Source: Cellulomonas fimi (GTDB lineage: Bacteria > Actinomycetota > Actinomycetes > Actinomycetales > Cellulomonadaceae). From it: 64,000 nucleotides of DNA. The notes under the pieces were generated by a model. It was not told where the DNA came from, ran no database searches, and saw only the letters and a program-made list of their open reading frames with translations. The translations under genes and the position numbers were made by a program. The DNA lies in NCBI RefSeq assembly GCF_012952065.1, contig NZ_JABCJJ010000009.1, positions 62,001-126,000 on the forward strand. Direction: 5' to 3'. How positions within the stretch are numbered: position 1 is the first letter of the stretch; each line of letters begins with the position of its first letter. This document shows positions 28,002-38,517 of the stretch, in pieces.

Positions 28002-29773
28002 TCACGATGCGCACTGTGCTTCAGACCCCGATCGAGGACCGCGAGCGCGGCATCGCGATGATCATGGTGATCGGGGTGGGCGCCGTCCTGGCGGGCCTCG
28101 TCGTCGCGGCCATCTCCTACTCGCTCGGTGGGCTGCGCAAGGCGCGCTCGGACCAGGACTGGAACGCCGCGATCGCGGCCGCCTACGCCGGCGTCGAGGA
28201 GTACCAGAGCCGCCTCGCGAACGACACCGGGTACTTCCTCAGCGGGAACCCGTCGTCCACCTTCAGCAACCCGACCGCAGCCACCCCCGCACCGGTGAAA
28301 CTGCCCACCGGTGCGGCCACCAATTCTGCCTTCGGGGTGGGGGCGACCGGGACCTGGGCGGAGGTCCCCGGGAGCTCGGGCGCCGCGCAGTACCGGTACG
28401 AGATCGACAACTCCCGGTTCAACATCGACGGCACGCTGCGGCTGCGCAGCACCGGTCGGTCGGGGGACGAGACGCGGACGATCGTCGCCGACCTCAAGCA
28501 GCAGGGGTTCATCGACTTCCTCTACTTCACGGACTACGAGGTGATGGATCCCACCGCCCTCAACCCGACGAGCACGGCGAACTGCGCCATCCGGTACCCG
28601 GGCTCGCGGCCCGGCTGCAGCACCATCTACTTCGGTGGTGCCGACGTCATCAAGGGGCCGCTCCACACGAACGACACCATCCAGACGAACGGTGCCGCCA
28701 AGTTCCAGGGCAAGACGACGACCGGGTGGCAGAACCCGTCCGGCGGTGCGAACTACCTGAAGAGCGGGACGACGCCGACCTTCAGCGTCCCCGGCGATCC
28801 CTCGGTCATGCCGATCATCGGCATGCCGCCGACCAACTCCCAGATCAAGAAGGAGACCCGCACCGACCTCGCCGACGTGCCGAACCCGGGCTGCCTGTAC
28901 ACCGGGCCGACCTCGATCACGTTCACGAGCGACGGGAAGATGCAGGTCATCTCGCCCTGGACGAAGGCGACCCGGATCGGGAACGCGGCCGACAGCACGG
29001 GCACCTCGCCGGCCGCCTGCGGGACGCCGGGGAGCGCGGGGCTCGCCAAGACGACCGTCACCGGCGGCAGCACGAAGTACGTCGGCCAGGAGGTGACCGT
29101 CTTCCCGAACATGGTCATATACGTGCAAAACGTCCCCAACGCGAGCGGGAACGTCAACGGCACTCCCAGCTCGGACACCCCTCCCTTCTCGTCGACGGTC
29201 AAATGCGAGAGCAACGGCAACTCACTCGGGTACCCGGTCTCCAAGGAGGACCTGCCGTTCACCAACGCCTACGGGTGCAAGAACGGCGACGCGTTCGTCG
29301 AGGGCACCGTCAAGGGCAACGTGACGGTAGCGGCGGAGAACTACATCTACGTGACCGACGACCTCGAGTACGAGGACGACACCGAGGACATGCTGGGTCT
29401 GATCGGCAACAACGCGGTGTGGGTGTGGAACCCGATGGACGGCAACAAGCCGCTGAACGGTTCCAAGAACCGGAAGATCGACGCCGCGATCCTCTCGGTG
29501 GCCCACACCTTCATGGTGCAGAACTACAACAAGGGCAACGACGACCGCGGCACCCTCAGCGTGTACGGCGCGATCGCGCAGAAGTTCCGCGGGCCGGTGG
29601 GAACCGGGTCGGGCGCATCGATGTCCACCGGGTACGGCAAGGACTACGTCTACGACGAGCGGTTCCGCTACACCGCGCCGCCGAAGTTCCTGTCACCGGT
29701 GACGACGACCTACGGCGTGAACGTGTGGGTCGAGGTCAGTCCCGTCATGAACCCCGACGGCAGCTACCGGTGA
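27998..29773 (+). CDS. PilX-like pilus assembly protein, large
   Basis: Protein of 591 residues whose N-terminus (ERG/IAMIMVIGVGAVLAGLV) resembles a PilX/GspK-type prepilin: a Gly before the hydrophobic helix but no Glu at mature position 5. A polar extracellular region follows, with several cysteines and Asn/Gly/Thr-rich beta-type sequence; a repeated pattern of GxxVxGxL and HTND resembles polymer-forming PilX-type surface domains. GspK-type subunits without E5 cap pseudopilus tips, so a tip position is possible. Start GTG 27998 (coupled) or ATG 28007. Confidence 0.72.
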   Translation: MITMRTVLQTPIEDRERGIAMIMVIGVGAVLAGLVVAAISYSLGGLRKARSDQDWNAAIAAAYAGVEEYQSRLANDTGYFLSGNPSSTFSNPTAATPAPVKLPTGAATNSAFGVGATGTWAEVPGSSGAAQYRYEIDNSRFNIDGTLRLRSTGRSGDETRTIVADLKQQGFIDFLYFTDYEVMDPTALNPTSTANCAIRYPGSRPGCSTIYFGGADVIKGPLHTNDTIQTNGAAKFQGKTTTGWQNPSGGANYLKSGTTPTFSVPGDPSVMPIIGMPPTNSQIKKETRTDLADVPNPGCLYTGPTSITFTSDGKMQVISPWTKATRIGNAADSTGTSPAACGTPGSAGLAKTTVTGGSTKYVGQEVTVFPNMVIYVQNVPNASGNVNGTPSSDTPPFSSTVKCESNGNSLGYPVSKEDLPFTNAYGCKNGDAFVEGTVKGNVTVAAENYIYVTDDLEYEDDTEDMLGLIGNNAVWVWNPMDGNKPLNGSKNRKIDAAILSVAHTFMVQNYNKGNDDRGTLSVYGAIAQKFRGPVGTGSGASMSTGYGKDYVYDERFRYTAPPKFLSPVTTTYGVNVWVEVSPVMNPDGSYR

Positions 29774-29789
29774 AGCAGGGCTCTGCGGC

Positions 29790-30581
29790 GTGACGGTTCT
29801 CCTCCTCGTCCTCGTCGCCGTGCTCGGGCTCGCCGTCGGGTCGTTCCTCAACGTGGTCGTGTGGCGGCTCCCGCGCGGGGAGTCGCTCGCGTCGCCCCCG
29901 AGCGCGTGCCCCCGCTGCGGGCACGCGATCCGGCCGCGGGACAACGTGCCTGTGCTGTCGTGGTTGCTGCTGGGCGGCCGGTGCCGGGACTGCCGCACCC
30001 CCATCTCGGTCCGCTACCCGCTGGTCGAGGCGGCCACGGCGGTGCTGTTCGTCCTCGCCGGGTTGCGCTTCGGGCTCGAGCCACCCGGTCTGTGGGCGGT
30101 CCCTGCGTTCCTGTACCTCGCCGCCGTGTCGGTGGCGCTCGCGCTCATCGACATCGACACGCACACCCTCCCCAACCGCATCGTGCTGCCCTCCTACGTC
30201 GTCGGCGGCGTCCTGCTCGCCGTGGCGAGTGCGGGCACCGGGGACTGGGCGGCTCTCCTTCGTGGTGGGCTCGGCCTGGTGGTCCTGTGGGTCGCGTACT
30301 TCGCGATGGTCATGGCCTACCCCCGCGGCATGGGCTTCGGTGACGTCAAGCTCGCGGGCGTGCTCGGCCTGTACCTCGGCTGGGTCGGCTGGGGCGCGCT
30401 CGCGGTCGGTGCCTTCGCCGCGTTCGCCCTCGGCGGCGTCTTCGCGCTGGGGCTGTTGCTGACCCGCCGCGCAGGGCGCAAGTCAGGCATCCCGTTCGGC
30501 CCGTGGATGCTGCTGGGCGCGGGGGTCGGGGTCGCATGGGGCGAGCGGCTGTGGGCTCTCTACCTCGGTGCGGTCCTCTGA
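29790..30581 (+). CDS. pilD: Prepilin peptidase (leader peptidase/methylase)
   Basis: Type IV prepilin peptidase of 263 residues. The N-terminal methylase part has two CxxC pairs (C40/C43, C65/C68). The aspartyl protease Asp pair lies in LIDIDTHTLPN (about D123) and in GFGD (D185, the GxGD motif). Seven to eight transmembrane helices are visible. It cleaves and N-methylates the prepilins encoded just upstream. The GTG start lies 16 bp after the PilX-like gene. Confidence 0.93.
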   Translation: MTVLLLVLVAVLGLAVGSFLNVVVWRLPRGESLASPPSACPRCGHAIRPRDNVPVLSWLLLGGRCRDCRTPISVRYPLVEAATAVLFVLAGLRFGLEPPGLWAVPAFLYLAAVSVALALIDIDTHTLPNRIVLPSYVVGGVLLAVASAGTGDWAALLRGGLGLVVLWVAYFAMVMAYPRGMGFGDVKLAGVLGLYLGWVGWGALAVGAFAAFALGGVFALGLLLTRRAGRKSGIPFGPWMLLGAGVGVAWGERLWALYLGAVL

Positions 30582-30600
30582 AGCCGGACGCCTCGAGTGC

Positions 30601-30628
30601 TCAAGACACGCACCCGCCGCACCGATAG
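30601..30628 (+). promoter_or_regulatory. Sigma-28/WhiG-type promoter of pilM
   Basis: TCAA (30601-30604), a 16-nt spacer, then ACCGATAG (30621-30628), 37 nt before the pilM start. It shares CTCAAGA and CCGATAGG with the pilT site. Confidence 0.65.
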
Positions 30629-30665
30629 GTGCAGTGAGTCGACAGCGAGCGAGAGGGACGGTCAC

Positions 30666-31733
30666 GTGGCCAAGACGCGAGTCATCGGGCTCGACATCGG
30701 GACGACGCAGGTGCGCGCCGCCGAGCTCGAGTTCGCCGGCGGTGGTCCATCCCGGACCAGCCAGCCGACCGTGGTGAAGTTCGGAGAGGTTCCGCTCCCG
30801 CTCGGCGCTGTCCGTGACGGCGAGGTGACGGAGCTGCAGACGGTCGCGACCGCGATCAAGCAGCTCTGGGCCCGCGTGAAGTTCAGTCACAAGGACGTCG
30901 TGATCGGCATCGGCAACCAGCGTGTCGTGGTCCGTGACCTCGACCTGCCCTGGATGCCGCTGGCGCAGCTGCGCTCGTCGCTGCCCTTCCAGGCCCAGGA
31001 GATGCTCCCGGTCGCCGTCGAGGACGCCGTCCTCGACTACGTCCCGACGGGCAGCTACGTGGGGGAGCACGGGAACATGGTGCGCGGGCTGCTCGTCGCG
31101 GCCACGAAGGACACCGTGCAGGCCAACGTCGCCGCCGTGGAGGCCGCGGGTCTCAAGCCGGTCATGGTCGACCTCGGCGCGTTCGCGCTCGCCCGGGTCA
31201 TGGCGCGCGGCGACCTGCTCGGGCGCACCCTGGCGCTGGTGGACATCGGCGCCCGTGTCACGACCGTGGTCGTGGTCGCGAACGGGGTCCCGAGCTTCGT
31301 CCGCATGCTGCCCTCGGGCGGCCAGGACGTCTCCGACGCCGTCGGGTCGGCGATGGGCGCCTCGGCCGCTGACGCCGAGCTCATCAAGCGTCAGCTCGGG
31401 ATCGGGTTCTCCGCGGCCCCTGAGCTCGCTCCCGCCGCGGAGGCGATCCGCACGATCACCACGTCGCTCGTCGAGGCGATCCGCAACACGTTCGTCTACT
31501 ACACGAGCAACAACCCGGGTGCGCCCACCGAGATGGTCCTGCTCACCGGCGGCGGCTCGCAGCTGCCCGGTCTCGGCCAGTACCTCTCGAGCGCCAGCCG
31601 GCTCCCCGTGACCCTCGGGCAGCCACTCTCCACGTTGCGCCTGGGGTCGGGCGCCGGGAGCCCGGAGCACCTCAACGAAGCGCAGCACGCGCTCGCCATG
31701 CCGTTGGGCCTCGCGTTTGGAGCTGCAGCATGA
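30666..31733 (+). CDS. pilM: Type IV pilus assembly protein PilM
   Basis: FtsA/actin-fold protein of 355 residues: the phosphate 1 motif GLDIGTTQVRAAEL at the N-terminus, the second phosphate loop LVDIGARVTTVV, and the adenosine motif LLTGGGSQLPGL near the end. Cytoplasmic PilM binds the short N-terminal tail of PilN and links the motor to the alignment complex. The GTG start has an AGAGGGACG ribosome site. It overlaps pilN by 4 bp. Confidence 0.93.
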   Translation: MAKTRVIGLDIGTTQVRAAELEFAGGGPSRTSQPTVVKFGEVPLPLGAVRDGEVTELQTVATAIKQLWARVKFSHKDVVIGIGNQRVVVRDLDLPWMPLAQLRSSLPFQAQEMLPVAVEDAVLDYVPTGSYVGEHGNMVRGLLVAATKDTVQANVAAVEAAGLKPVMVDLGAFALARVMARGDLLGRTLALVDIGARVTTVVVVANGVPSFVRMLPSGGQDVSDAVGSAMGASAADAELIKRQLGIGFSAAPELAPAAEAIRTITTSLVEAIRNTFVYYTSNNPGAPTEMVLLTGGGSQLPGLGQYLSSASRLPVTLGQPLSTLRLGSGAGSPEHLNEAQHALAMPLGLAFGAAA

Positions 31734-32431
31734 CCTTCACTCTCGAGCGTGGCGCGCGAACCGCCACCCCCAAGAACATGTCTCTGGGGCAGGGTCTGCC
31801 CCAGGTCAACCTCCTCCCGCCCGAGGTCCGCGCGGCCCGTGCCCTCTCCGGCACCAAGCGACGCCTCGCACTGGTCCTCGTGGTGGTGTTCCTCCTCGTC
31901 GCCGTGGCCTACGCCGGTGCGCTCATGCAGGCCGGCGCGGCGAAGGGTGAGCTCACGAAGGCGCAGGAGCAGACCGCGGAGCTCACCGCGCAGCAGGCCC
32001 AGTACGCCGAGGTGCCCGTCGTCCTCGGACGCCTGGACGAGCTGGAGTCGGCGCGCGAGCTCGGGTTCTCGACCGAGATCCCCTGGTCGCCGTACGTCAA
32101 GGCCGTGCTGGCCACCATGCCCGAGGGCGTGCTGCTCTCCAACATCAACGTGACCAGCGCGACCCCGATGCTCGCTCCGGCCGCGCCGCTCGACCCGTTG
32201 CAGGCCCCCAGCGTGAGCCGGGTCGACTTCATGGCGCGCAGCACGACCCTGGTCGCCTCGGGCGCGTGGATCGACGCCCTCAACTCCATCCCGGGCTTCG
32301 CGGACGCCTGGGTCTCCTCGGTCGCGGTGGCCGAGGACGAGACCTATGGCCCGCACTACGAGGTCACCGCCAGCGTGCAGGTCGACGAGTCGGCGTACAC
32401 GAACCGCTTCGTGATCGAGGAGGGCCGCTGA
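31730..32431 (+). CDS. pilN: Type IV pilus assembly protein PilN
   Basis: Bitopic protein of 233 residues. It carries the PilM-binding motif QVNLLPPEVR (about residues 25-34), a single transmembrane helix (about 45-68), a coiled-coil stretch (GELTKAQEQTAELTAQQAQ) and a ferredoxin-like outer domain. It pairs with PilO in the alignment complex. It is coupled to pilM by an ATGA overlap, and pilO starts one base after its stop. Confidence 0.88.
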   Translation: MTFTLERGARTATPKNMSLGQGLPQVNLLPPEVRAARALSGTKRRLALVLVVVFLLVAVAYAGALMQAGAAKGELTKAQEQTAELTAQQAQYAEVPVVLGRLDELESARELGFSTEIPWSPYVKAVLATMPEGVLLSNINVTSATPMLAPAAPLDPLQAPSVSRVDFMARSTTLVASGAWIDALNSIPGFADAWVSSVAVAEDETYGPHYEVTASVQVDESAYTNRFVIEEGR

Positions 32432-32432
32432 C

Positions 32433-33239
32433 ATGGGACCCAAGAAGTCGACCTGGGTGCTCGGGACCGCGTTCCTCGGAGCCGTCCTCGTGGCGGGCGG
32501 CTGGTTCCTCGGCATCTCACCGGTGCTGGCGAGCACCCAGGAGACGCGCGCCGAGACGGATTCGGTCGAGACCCGCAACGACATGCTGCGCGTCCAGCTG
32601 GCGACGCTGAAGAAGCAGTACGAGAACCTGGACGAGTACAAGGCCGAGCTGGCCACACTGGCCGTCCAGATCCCGTCGAAGGCTGATCTCGCCGAGTACA
32701 CGCGCGAGTTCACGGCGCTGGCCGAGGCCACGGGCACCGCGCTCGTCGAGGTGACGCCGGGCACCCCGCTCGACGTCGTGCCCACCGTGCCGCAGGCGCC
32801 GGCTGCGCCGACGGCGGACGAGGGGTCGGACGCCGCGACGGACGAAGGCGCTGCCGAGGAGACGTCGACGACCGACGAGCCGGCGCCGGCGCCGGCGGGC
32901 GTGCCCGCGGTGTTCGAGCCGATCCCGGGCTTCGTCGCCGTGCCGATCGACCTCACGGCTCTGGGCCCGGTTGCGAACGTCATGGCCTTCCTCGAGGGCC
33001 TGCAGTCCGGGTCCCAGCGGCTCTTCCTCGTCACGACGCTCGAAGGCGGTGGGACGGACGAGGAGGAGGCCAGCGGCGGACGCCCCGCGACGGCCCGCGG
33101 CGAGCTGGAGCTCACGATCACCGGCTACATCTACGTGCTCAAGGACAGCTCGGCTGCCGTCGAGGAGCCCGCCGAGGGCACGCCGACTCCCGCGCTGCCG
33201 GAGCCTGACCCGGCCAAGCTGCCGATGTCCAACTCCTGA
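32433..33239 (+). CDS. pilO: Type IV pilus assembly protein PilO
   Basis: Bitopic protein of 268 residues: an N-terminal transmembrane helix (about 8-30), a coiled coil (residues 35-85), then a ferredoxin-like domain with an Asp/Ala/Thr-rich low-complexity insertion (about 122-155) and a Pro-rich tail. It should dimerise with PilN. No pilP or pilQ follows, as expected for a monoderm that needs no outer-membrane secretin. A hairpin terminator closes the locus. Confidence 0.87.
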   Translation: MGPKKSTWVLGTAFLGAVLVAGGWFLGISPVLASTQETRAETDSVETRNDMLRVQLATLKKQYENLDEYKAELATLAVQIPSKADLAEYTREFTALAEATGTALVEVTPGTPLDVVPTVPQAPAAPTADEGSDAATDEGAAEETSTTDEPAPAPAGVPAVFEPIPGFVAVPIDLTALGPVANVMAFLEGLQSGSQRLFLVTTLEGGGTDEEEASGGRPATARGELELTITGYIYVLKDSSAAVEEPAEGTPTPALPEPDPAKLPMSNS

Positions 33240-33247
33240 CGCTCCAC

Positions 33248-33293
33248 CGACGGCGCGGCGCTCCCGGTCCACCACCCGGGCGCCGCGCCGTCG
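33248..33293 (+). terminator. Hairpin terminator after pilO
   Basis: CGACGGCGCGGCG (33248-33260) pairs perfectly with CGCCGCGCCGTCG (33281-33293) around a 20-nt loop. It separates the pilus locus from aroC. Confidence 0.75.
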
Positions 33294-33321
33294 TCGTCCC
33301 CCCGCATGAAACGATGCGCCC

Positions 33322-34538
33322 ATGCTGCGTTGGTTGACTGCGGGTGAGTCGCACGGTGAGGCGCTGGTCGGGATCCTCGAGGGCCTGCCGGCCGGCGTCG
33401 AGATCACCACCACGGACGTCCAGGACGCGCTCGCCCGCCGCCGCCTCGGCCACGGCCGCGGGGCCCGCATGAAGTTCGAGCAGGACGCGGTGCGCATCCT
33501 CGGGGGTGTGCGGTTCGGCCTGACGCAGGGCGGCCCCGTCGCGATCGAGATCGGGAACAGCGAGTGGCCCAAGTGGGTCGACGTGATGTCGGCCGACCCG
33601 GTGCCTGCTGAGCGGCTCCTCGTCGACGCCGGCACCGGTGACGAACGGGAGGTCGCGCGCAACCGTCCGCTGACGCGCCCGCGCCCGGGGCACGCCGACC
33701 TCGTGGGGATGCGCAAGTACGGGTTCGACGACGCGCGCCCGGTCCTCGAGCGCGCCTCGGCCCGCGAGACCGCGACGCGCGTCGCGCTCGGCACGGTCGC
33801 CGCGCACCTCCTCGAGCAGGTCGCGGGCGTCCGGCTGGTCTCGCACGTCGTCGCCATCGGCCCCGTCGCGGTGCCCGACGGCGCGGACCTGCCCGACCCC
33901 GACGACGTCGCCCGCCTCGACGCCGACCCGGTCCGCTGCGCCGACCCCGCGACGTCGGCCGCGATGGTCGCCGAGATCGACGACTGCCAGAAGGCGGGGG
34001 ACACCCTCGGGGGAGTGGTCGAGGTGCTCGCCTACGGCCTGCCCTCGGGGATCGGCAGCTACGTGCACGCCGACCGCCGGCTCGACTCGCGCCTCGCCGG
34101 CGCCCTCATGGGCATCCAGGCGATCAAGGGTGTCGAGGTCGGCGACGGCTTCCGGACCGCGACCCGCCGGGGCTCGCAGGCGCACGACGAGATGGAGCGC
34201 GACGCCACGACGGGAGAGATCCGGCGCCGGTCCAACCGCGCGGGCGGGCTCGAGGGCGGCATGACCACCGGCGAGATCCTGCGGGTCCGCGCCGCGATGA
34301 AGCCGATCTCGACCGTCCCGCGCGCGCTCGCCACCGTGGACACCGCGAGCGGCGATCCCGCCAAGGCCCAGCACCAGCGCTCCGACGTCTGTGCCGTCCC
34401 GCCGGCCGCCGTCGTCGCCGAGGCGATGGTCGCGCTGGTGCTCGCCCAGGCGCTGCTCGAGAAGTTCGGTGGCGACTCGGTCGGCGAGGTGGCGCGCAAC
34501 GTCCGCGGCTACGTCGACGGGATCCCGGAGCTCCAGCG

Positions 34539-34542
<4 letters not shown>
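33322..34542 (+). CDS. aroC: Chorismate synthase
   Basis: FMN-dependent chorismate synthase of 406 residues, the last common step of aromatic synthesis. Family signatures: [12 protein letters not shown] at the start, [24 protein letters not shown], and the C-terminal [15 protein letters not shown]. The ATG at 33322 has no ribosome site but a possible AACGAT -10 6 nt upstream, so it may be leaderless. It overlaps aroK by 4 bp. Confidence 0.96.
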
Positions 34543-36277
<1,735 letters not shown>

Positions 36278-36341
36278 CCTCGCCGCACGAGCGGGGACGG
36301 ACCCGAGGCTGGCTTGTGGGCGGAAGGACAAGTTCCCAGGC

Positions 36342-36370
36342 TTGTTCTCCGGCGAACATGGTTCTAGCCT
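36342..36370 (+). promoter_or_regulatory. Promoter of the SatD-like gene (leaderless) with GTTC/GAAC sites
   Basis: -35 TTGTTC (36342-36347), a 17-bp spacer, -10 TAGCCT (36365-36370), and a GTG start 6 nt later. The inverted repeat GTTC-TCCGGC-GAAC (36344-36357) overlaps the -35, with further GTTC at 36332 and 36361; this looks like an operator. Confidence 0.55.
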
Positions 36371-36376
36371 TGTGCC

Positions 36377-37030
36377 GTGCTCGTACTGACGATCGACCAG
36401 CAGGGAAGCCGGCGCCTGGGCGACCGCGTGCAGGAGCTCCTCGCGTCGTTCGACACGACGCCGTCGCTCGCGGCCGACGCGCCGGGCGTGGTGCGACCGT
36501 TCGAGCGGACGGTCGGTGACGAGGTCCAGTGCGTGCTCGACGACGCCGCGCTCGGCGTCGACGTCGTCCTGGCCGTCCTGCGACGCGGGGGATGGAGCGT
36601 CGGGGTCGGCGCGGGACCGGTGGACGAGCCGCTGCCGGCGTCGACGCGCGCCGGTTCGGGACCGGCGTTCGTCCTCGCCCGGGAGGCGGTCGAGCACGCG
36701 AAGAGCCGTGGTCGCGCGGTTCCCGTCGCCGTCGGCGGGGTGCGCCCCGACCGGGCGGCTGAAGCCGCAGCGGTCCTCACGCTCGTCGGCGCCCTCGCCG
36801 AGCGGCGGACGAGCGCCGGCTGGCAGGTCATCGATGCGCTGCAGGACGCGGGTGTGGGTGCCCGCCAGGAGGATGTGGCGGAGCGGCTCGGGATCACTCA
36901 GCAGGCGGTGAGCCAACGCCTGCGGACCGCGCTCTGGGCCGAGGAGCTCGCCGCGAGGCCGCTCATCGCCCGCCTGCTCGACGAGGCGGCGGGCCGCGAC
37001 ACGGACGAGGAGAGGGAGAGACCGGAGTGA
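36377..37030 (+). CDS. SatD-like protein with C-terminal helix-turn-helix
   Basis: Protein of 217 residues. The N-terminal two thirds (MLVLTIDQQGSRRLGDRV, then FERTVGDEVQCVLDDA) match the general look of SatD-family proteins. The C-terminal segment (about residues 165-195, VGARQEDVAERLGITQQAVSQRLRTALW) is a clear helix-turn-helix. It may sense something and bind DNA, possibly its own GTTC/GAAC-rich promoter. The start is GTG directly after a -10, without a ribosome site. It overlaps the next gene by 4 bp. Confidence 0.6.
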   Translation: MLVLTIDQQGSRRLGDRVQELLASFDTTPSLAADAPGVVRPFERTVGDEVQCVLDDAALGVDVVLAVLRRGGWSVGVGAGPVDEPLPASTRAGSGPAFVLAREAVEHAKSRGRAVPVAVGGVRPDRAAEAAAVLTLVGALAERRTSAGWQVIDALQDAGVGARQEDVAERLGITQQAVSQRLRTALWAEELAARPLIARLLDEAAGRDTDEERERPE

Positions 37031-37437
37031 GCGCATGGATCGACACGCTCGTCGTCGCGTGGGCCCTGGTGCTCTCGGTCGGTGGCGGCTGGGTGGTGAC
37101 CGGCCTGGTGCTCCGGCTCGCATCCCGGTCGCGGGACGCGGGAACCGCGGGAGACGACGGCGGCCCGACGGGGGCCGTGCCGCGCGCGGCCCTGCGGGGC
37201 GGCACCTGGATCGGGCTGCTCGAGCGCCTCACCATCACGGCAGCGATGCTCGCCGGCTACCCCGCGGCCATCGCGTTCGTCATCGCCGTCAAGGGACTGG
37301 GCCGGTACCCCGAGCTGCGCGAGCACCCGACCGCGTCCGAGCGGTTCGTGATCGGGACCCTCGCGTCGATGGGCTGGGCCGCGATCATCGGGATCGGCGG
37401 GCTCGCCCTGATGGGCGGTGCCGTCGTGGGCGAGTGA
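37027..37437 (+). CDS. SatE/DUF3307-like small membrane protein
   Basis: Membrane protein of 136 residues with three hydrophobic helices (about 8-30, 68-88, 110-133). The segment ERLTITAAMLAGYPAAIAFVIAVKGLGRYPEL, then FVIGTLASMGWA, resembles the C-terminal part of SatE/DUF3307 membrane proteins, whose usual partner is SatD; the N-terminal part of DUF3307 is missing. It is translationally coupled to the SatD-like gene (GTGA), so the pair is likely a functional unit. Confidence 0.6.
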   Translation: MSAWIDTLVVAWALVLSVGGGWVVTGLVLRLASRSRDAGTAGDDGGPTGAVPRAALRGGTWIGLLERLTITAAMLAGYPAAIAFVIAVKGLGRYPELREHPTASERFVIGTLASMGWAAIIGIGGLALMGGAVVGE

Positions 37438-37448
37438 CCCGCACGCGC

Positions 37449-37454
37449 TAGAAT
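37449..37454 (+). promoter_or_regulatory. -10 element upstream of efp
   Basis: TAGAAT in a GC-rich context, about 75 nt before the efp start; no clear -35. A leader with an ACAGGAAGCAG ribosome site follows. Confidence 0.45.
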
Positions 37455-37529
37455 CGTCGGCGGTCTGGCGCGGCGCCCGGGAGGCGGGCTGCGCCCCGTA
37501 CGTTCTCAACTCGACAGGAAGCAGCCATC

Positions 37530-38093
37530 GTGGCCACCACGAACGACCTCAAGAACGGCACCGTGCTCAAGATCGACGGCCAGCTCTGGACCGTCGTCGA
37601 GTTCCAGCACGTCAAGCCCGGGAAGGGTGGGGCGTTCGTCCGCACCAAGCTCAAGAACGTGGTCTCGGGCAAGACCGTGGACAAGACGTTCAACGCCGGC
37701 CTCAAGGTCGAGACGGCGAACGTCGACAAGCGCGACATGCAGTACCTGTACAAGGACGGCACCGACTACGTCTTCATGGACACGTCGACGTACGACCAGC
37801 TCCACGTGCCCCAGACCACGGTCGGTGACGCGTCGAACTTCCTGCTCGAGAACCAGAGCGTGCTCGTCGCGACGCACGACGGCTCGCCGCTCTACGTCGA
37901 GATGCCGCCGTCGGTCGTGCTCGAGATCACGTACACGGAGCCGGGCCTCCAGGGCGACCGCTCGACCGGGGGCACCAAGCCCGCGACGCTCGAGACCGGC
38001 CACGAGATCCAGGTCCCGCTCTTCATCGAGGCGGGGACCAAGGTCAAGGTGGACACCCGCGACAGCGGCTACCTGGGCCGCGTGAACGACTGA
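37530..38093 (+). CDS. efp: Translation elongation factor P
   Basis: EF-P of 187 residues with three beta-barrel domains. The conserved loop [10 protein letters not shown] places Lys32 at the tip, the residue that reaches the ribosomal P site; the closing signature DTSTYDQL and C-terminal [11 protein letters not shown] are intact. It relieves stalling at proline runs. No modification enzyme (EpmA or rhamnosyltransferase) is encoded nearby, which fits the unmodified, PGKG-loop actinobacterial type. nusB follows after one base. Confidence 0.96.
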   Translation: MATTNDLKNGTVLKIDGQLWTVVEFQHVKPGKGGAFVRTKLKNVVSGKTVDKTFNAGLKVETANVDKRDMQYLYKDGTDYVFMDTSTYDQLHVPQTTVGDASNFLLENQSVLVATHDGSPLYVEMPPSVVLEITYTEPGLQGDRSTGGTKPATLETGHEIQVPLFIEAGTKVKVDTRDSGYLGRVND

Positions 38094-38094
38094 C

Positions 38095-38511
38095 GTGGGA
38101 GCGCGGACCAAGGCACGCAAGCGCGCGCTCGACGTCCTGTTCGAGGCGGACCAGCGTCACGTCGACGCCGTGGCGCTCCTCGCGCAGCGCATCACGGAGC
38201 CGGGCACCGAGGCGGCGCTCCCGCAGTACTCGGTCGACATCGTCGAGGGCGTCCTGACGCACCGCGAACGGATCGACGAGCTGCTCTCGACGCACGCCCA
38301 CGGCTGGACGCTCGACCGCATGCCCGCCGTCGACCGGGCGCTGCTGCGGATCGGCACGTGGGAGGTCCTCTTCAACGACGACGTGCCCGACGCCGTCGCG
38401 GTGGACGAGGCCGTCGACCTCGCGAGGTCGCTGTCGACCGACGACTCGCCGACGTTCGTCAACGGCCTCCTGGGCCGCATCGTCGACCTCAAGCCGACGC
38501 TGCTCGCCTGA
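38095..38511 (+). CDS. nusB: Transcription antitermination factor NusB
   Basis: Helical NusB of 138 residues: N-terminal RTKARKRALDVLFEAD, central RMPAVDRALLRIGTWEVLF, and C-terminal DEAVDLARSLSTDDSPTFVNGLLGRI. It binds boxA RNA with S10 for rRNA antitermination. The start is GTG, one base after the efp stop, a common efp-nusB pairing. It is convergent with the GGDEF-EAL gene, 6 bp away. Confidence 0.95.
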   Translation: MGARTKARKRALDVLFEADQRHVDAVALLAQRITEPGTEAALPQYSVDIVEGVLTHRERIDELLSTHAHGWTLDRMPAVDRALLRIGTWEVLFNDDVPDAVAVDEAVDLARSLSTDDSPTFVNGLLGRIVDLKPTLLA

Positions 38512-38517
38512 CCGTCC

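Noticed and set aside
36354-36364. GAAC-ATG-GTTC as a second SOS box
   Set aside because: The spacer is 3 bases, whereas LexA boxes need 4, and the flanking TC/GA are missing.
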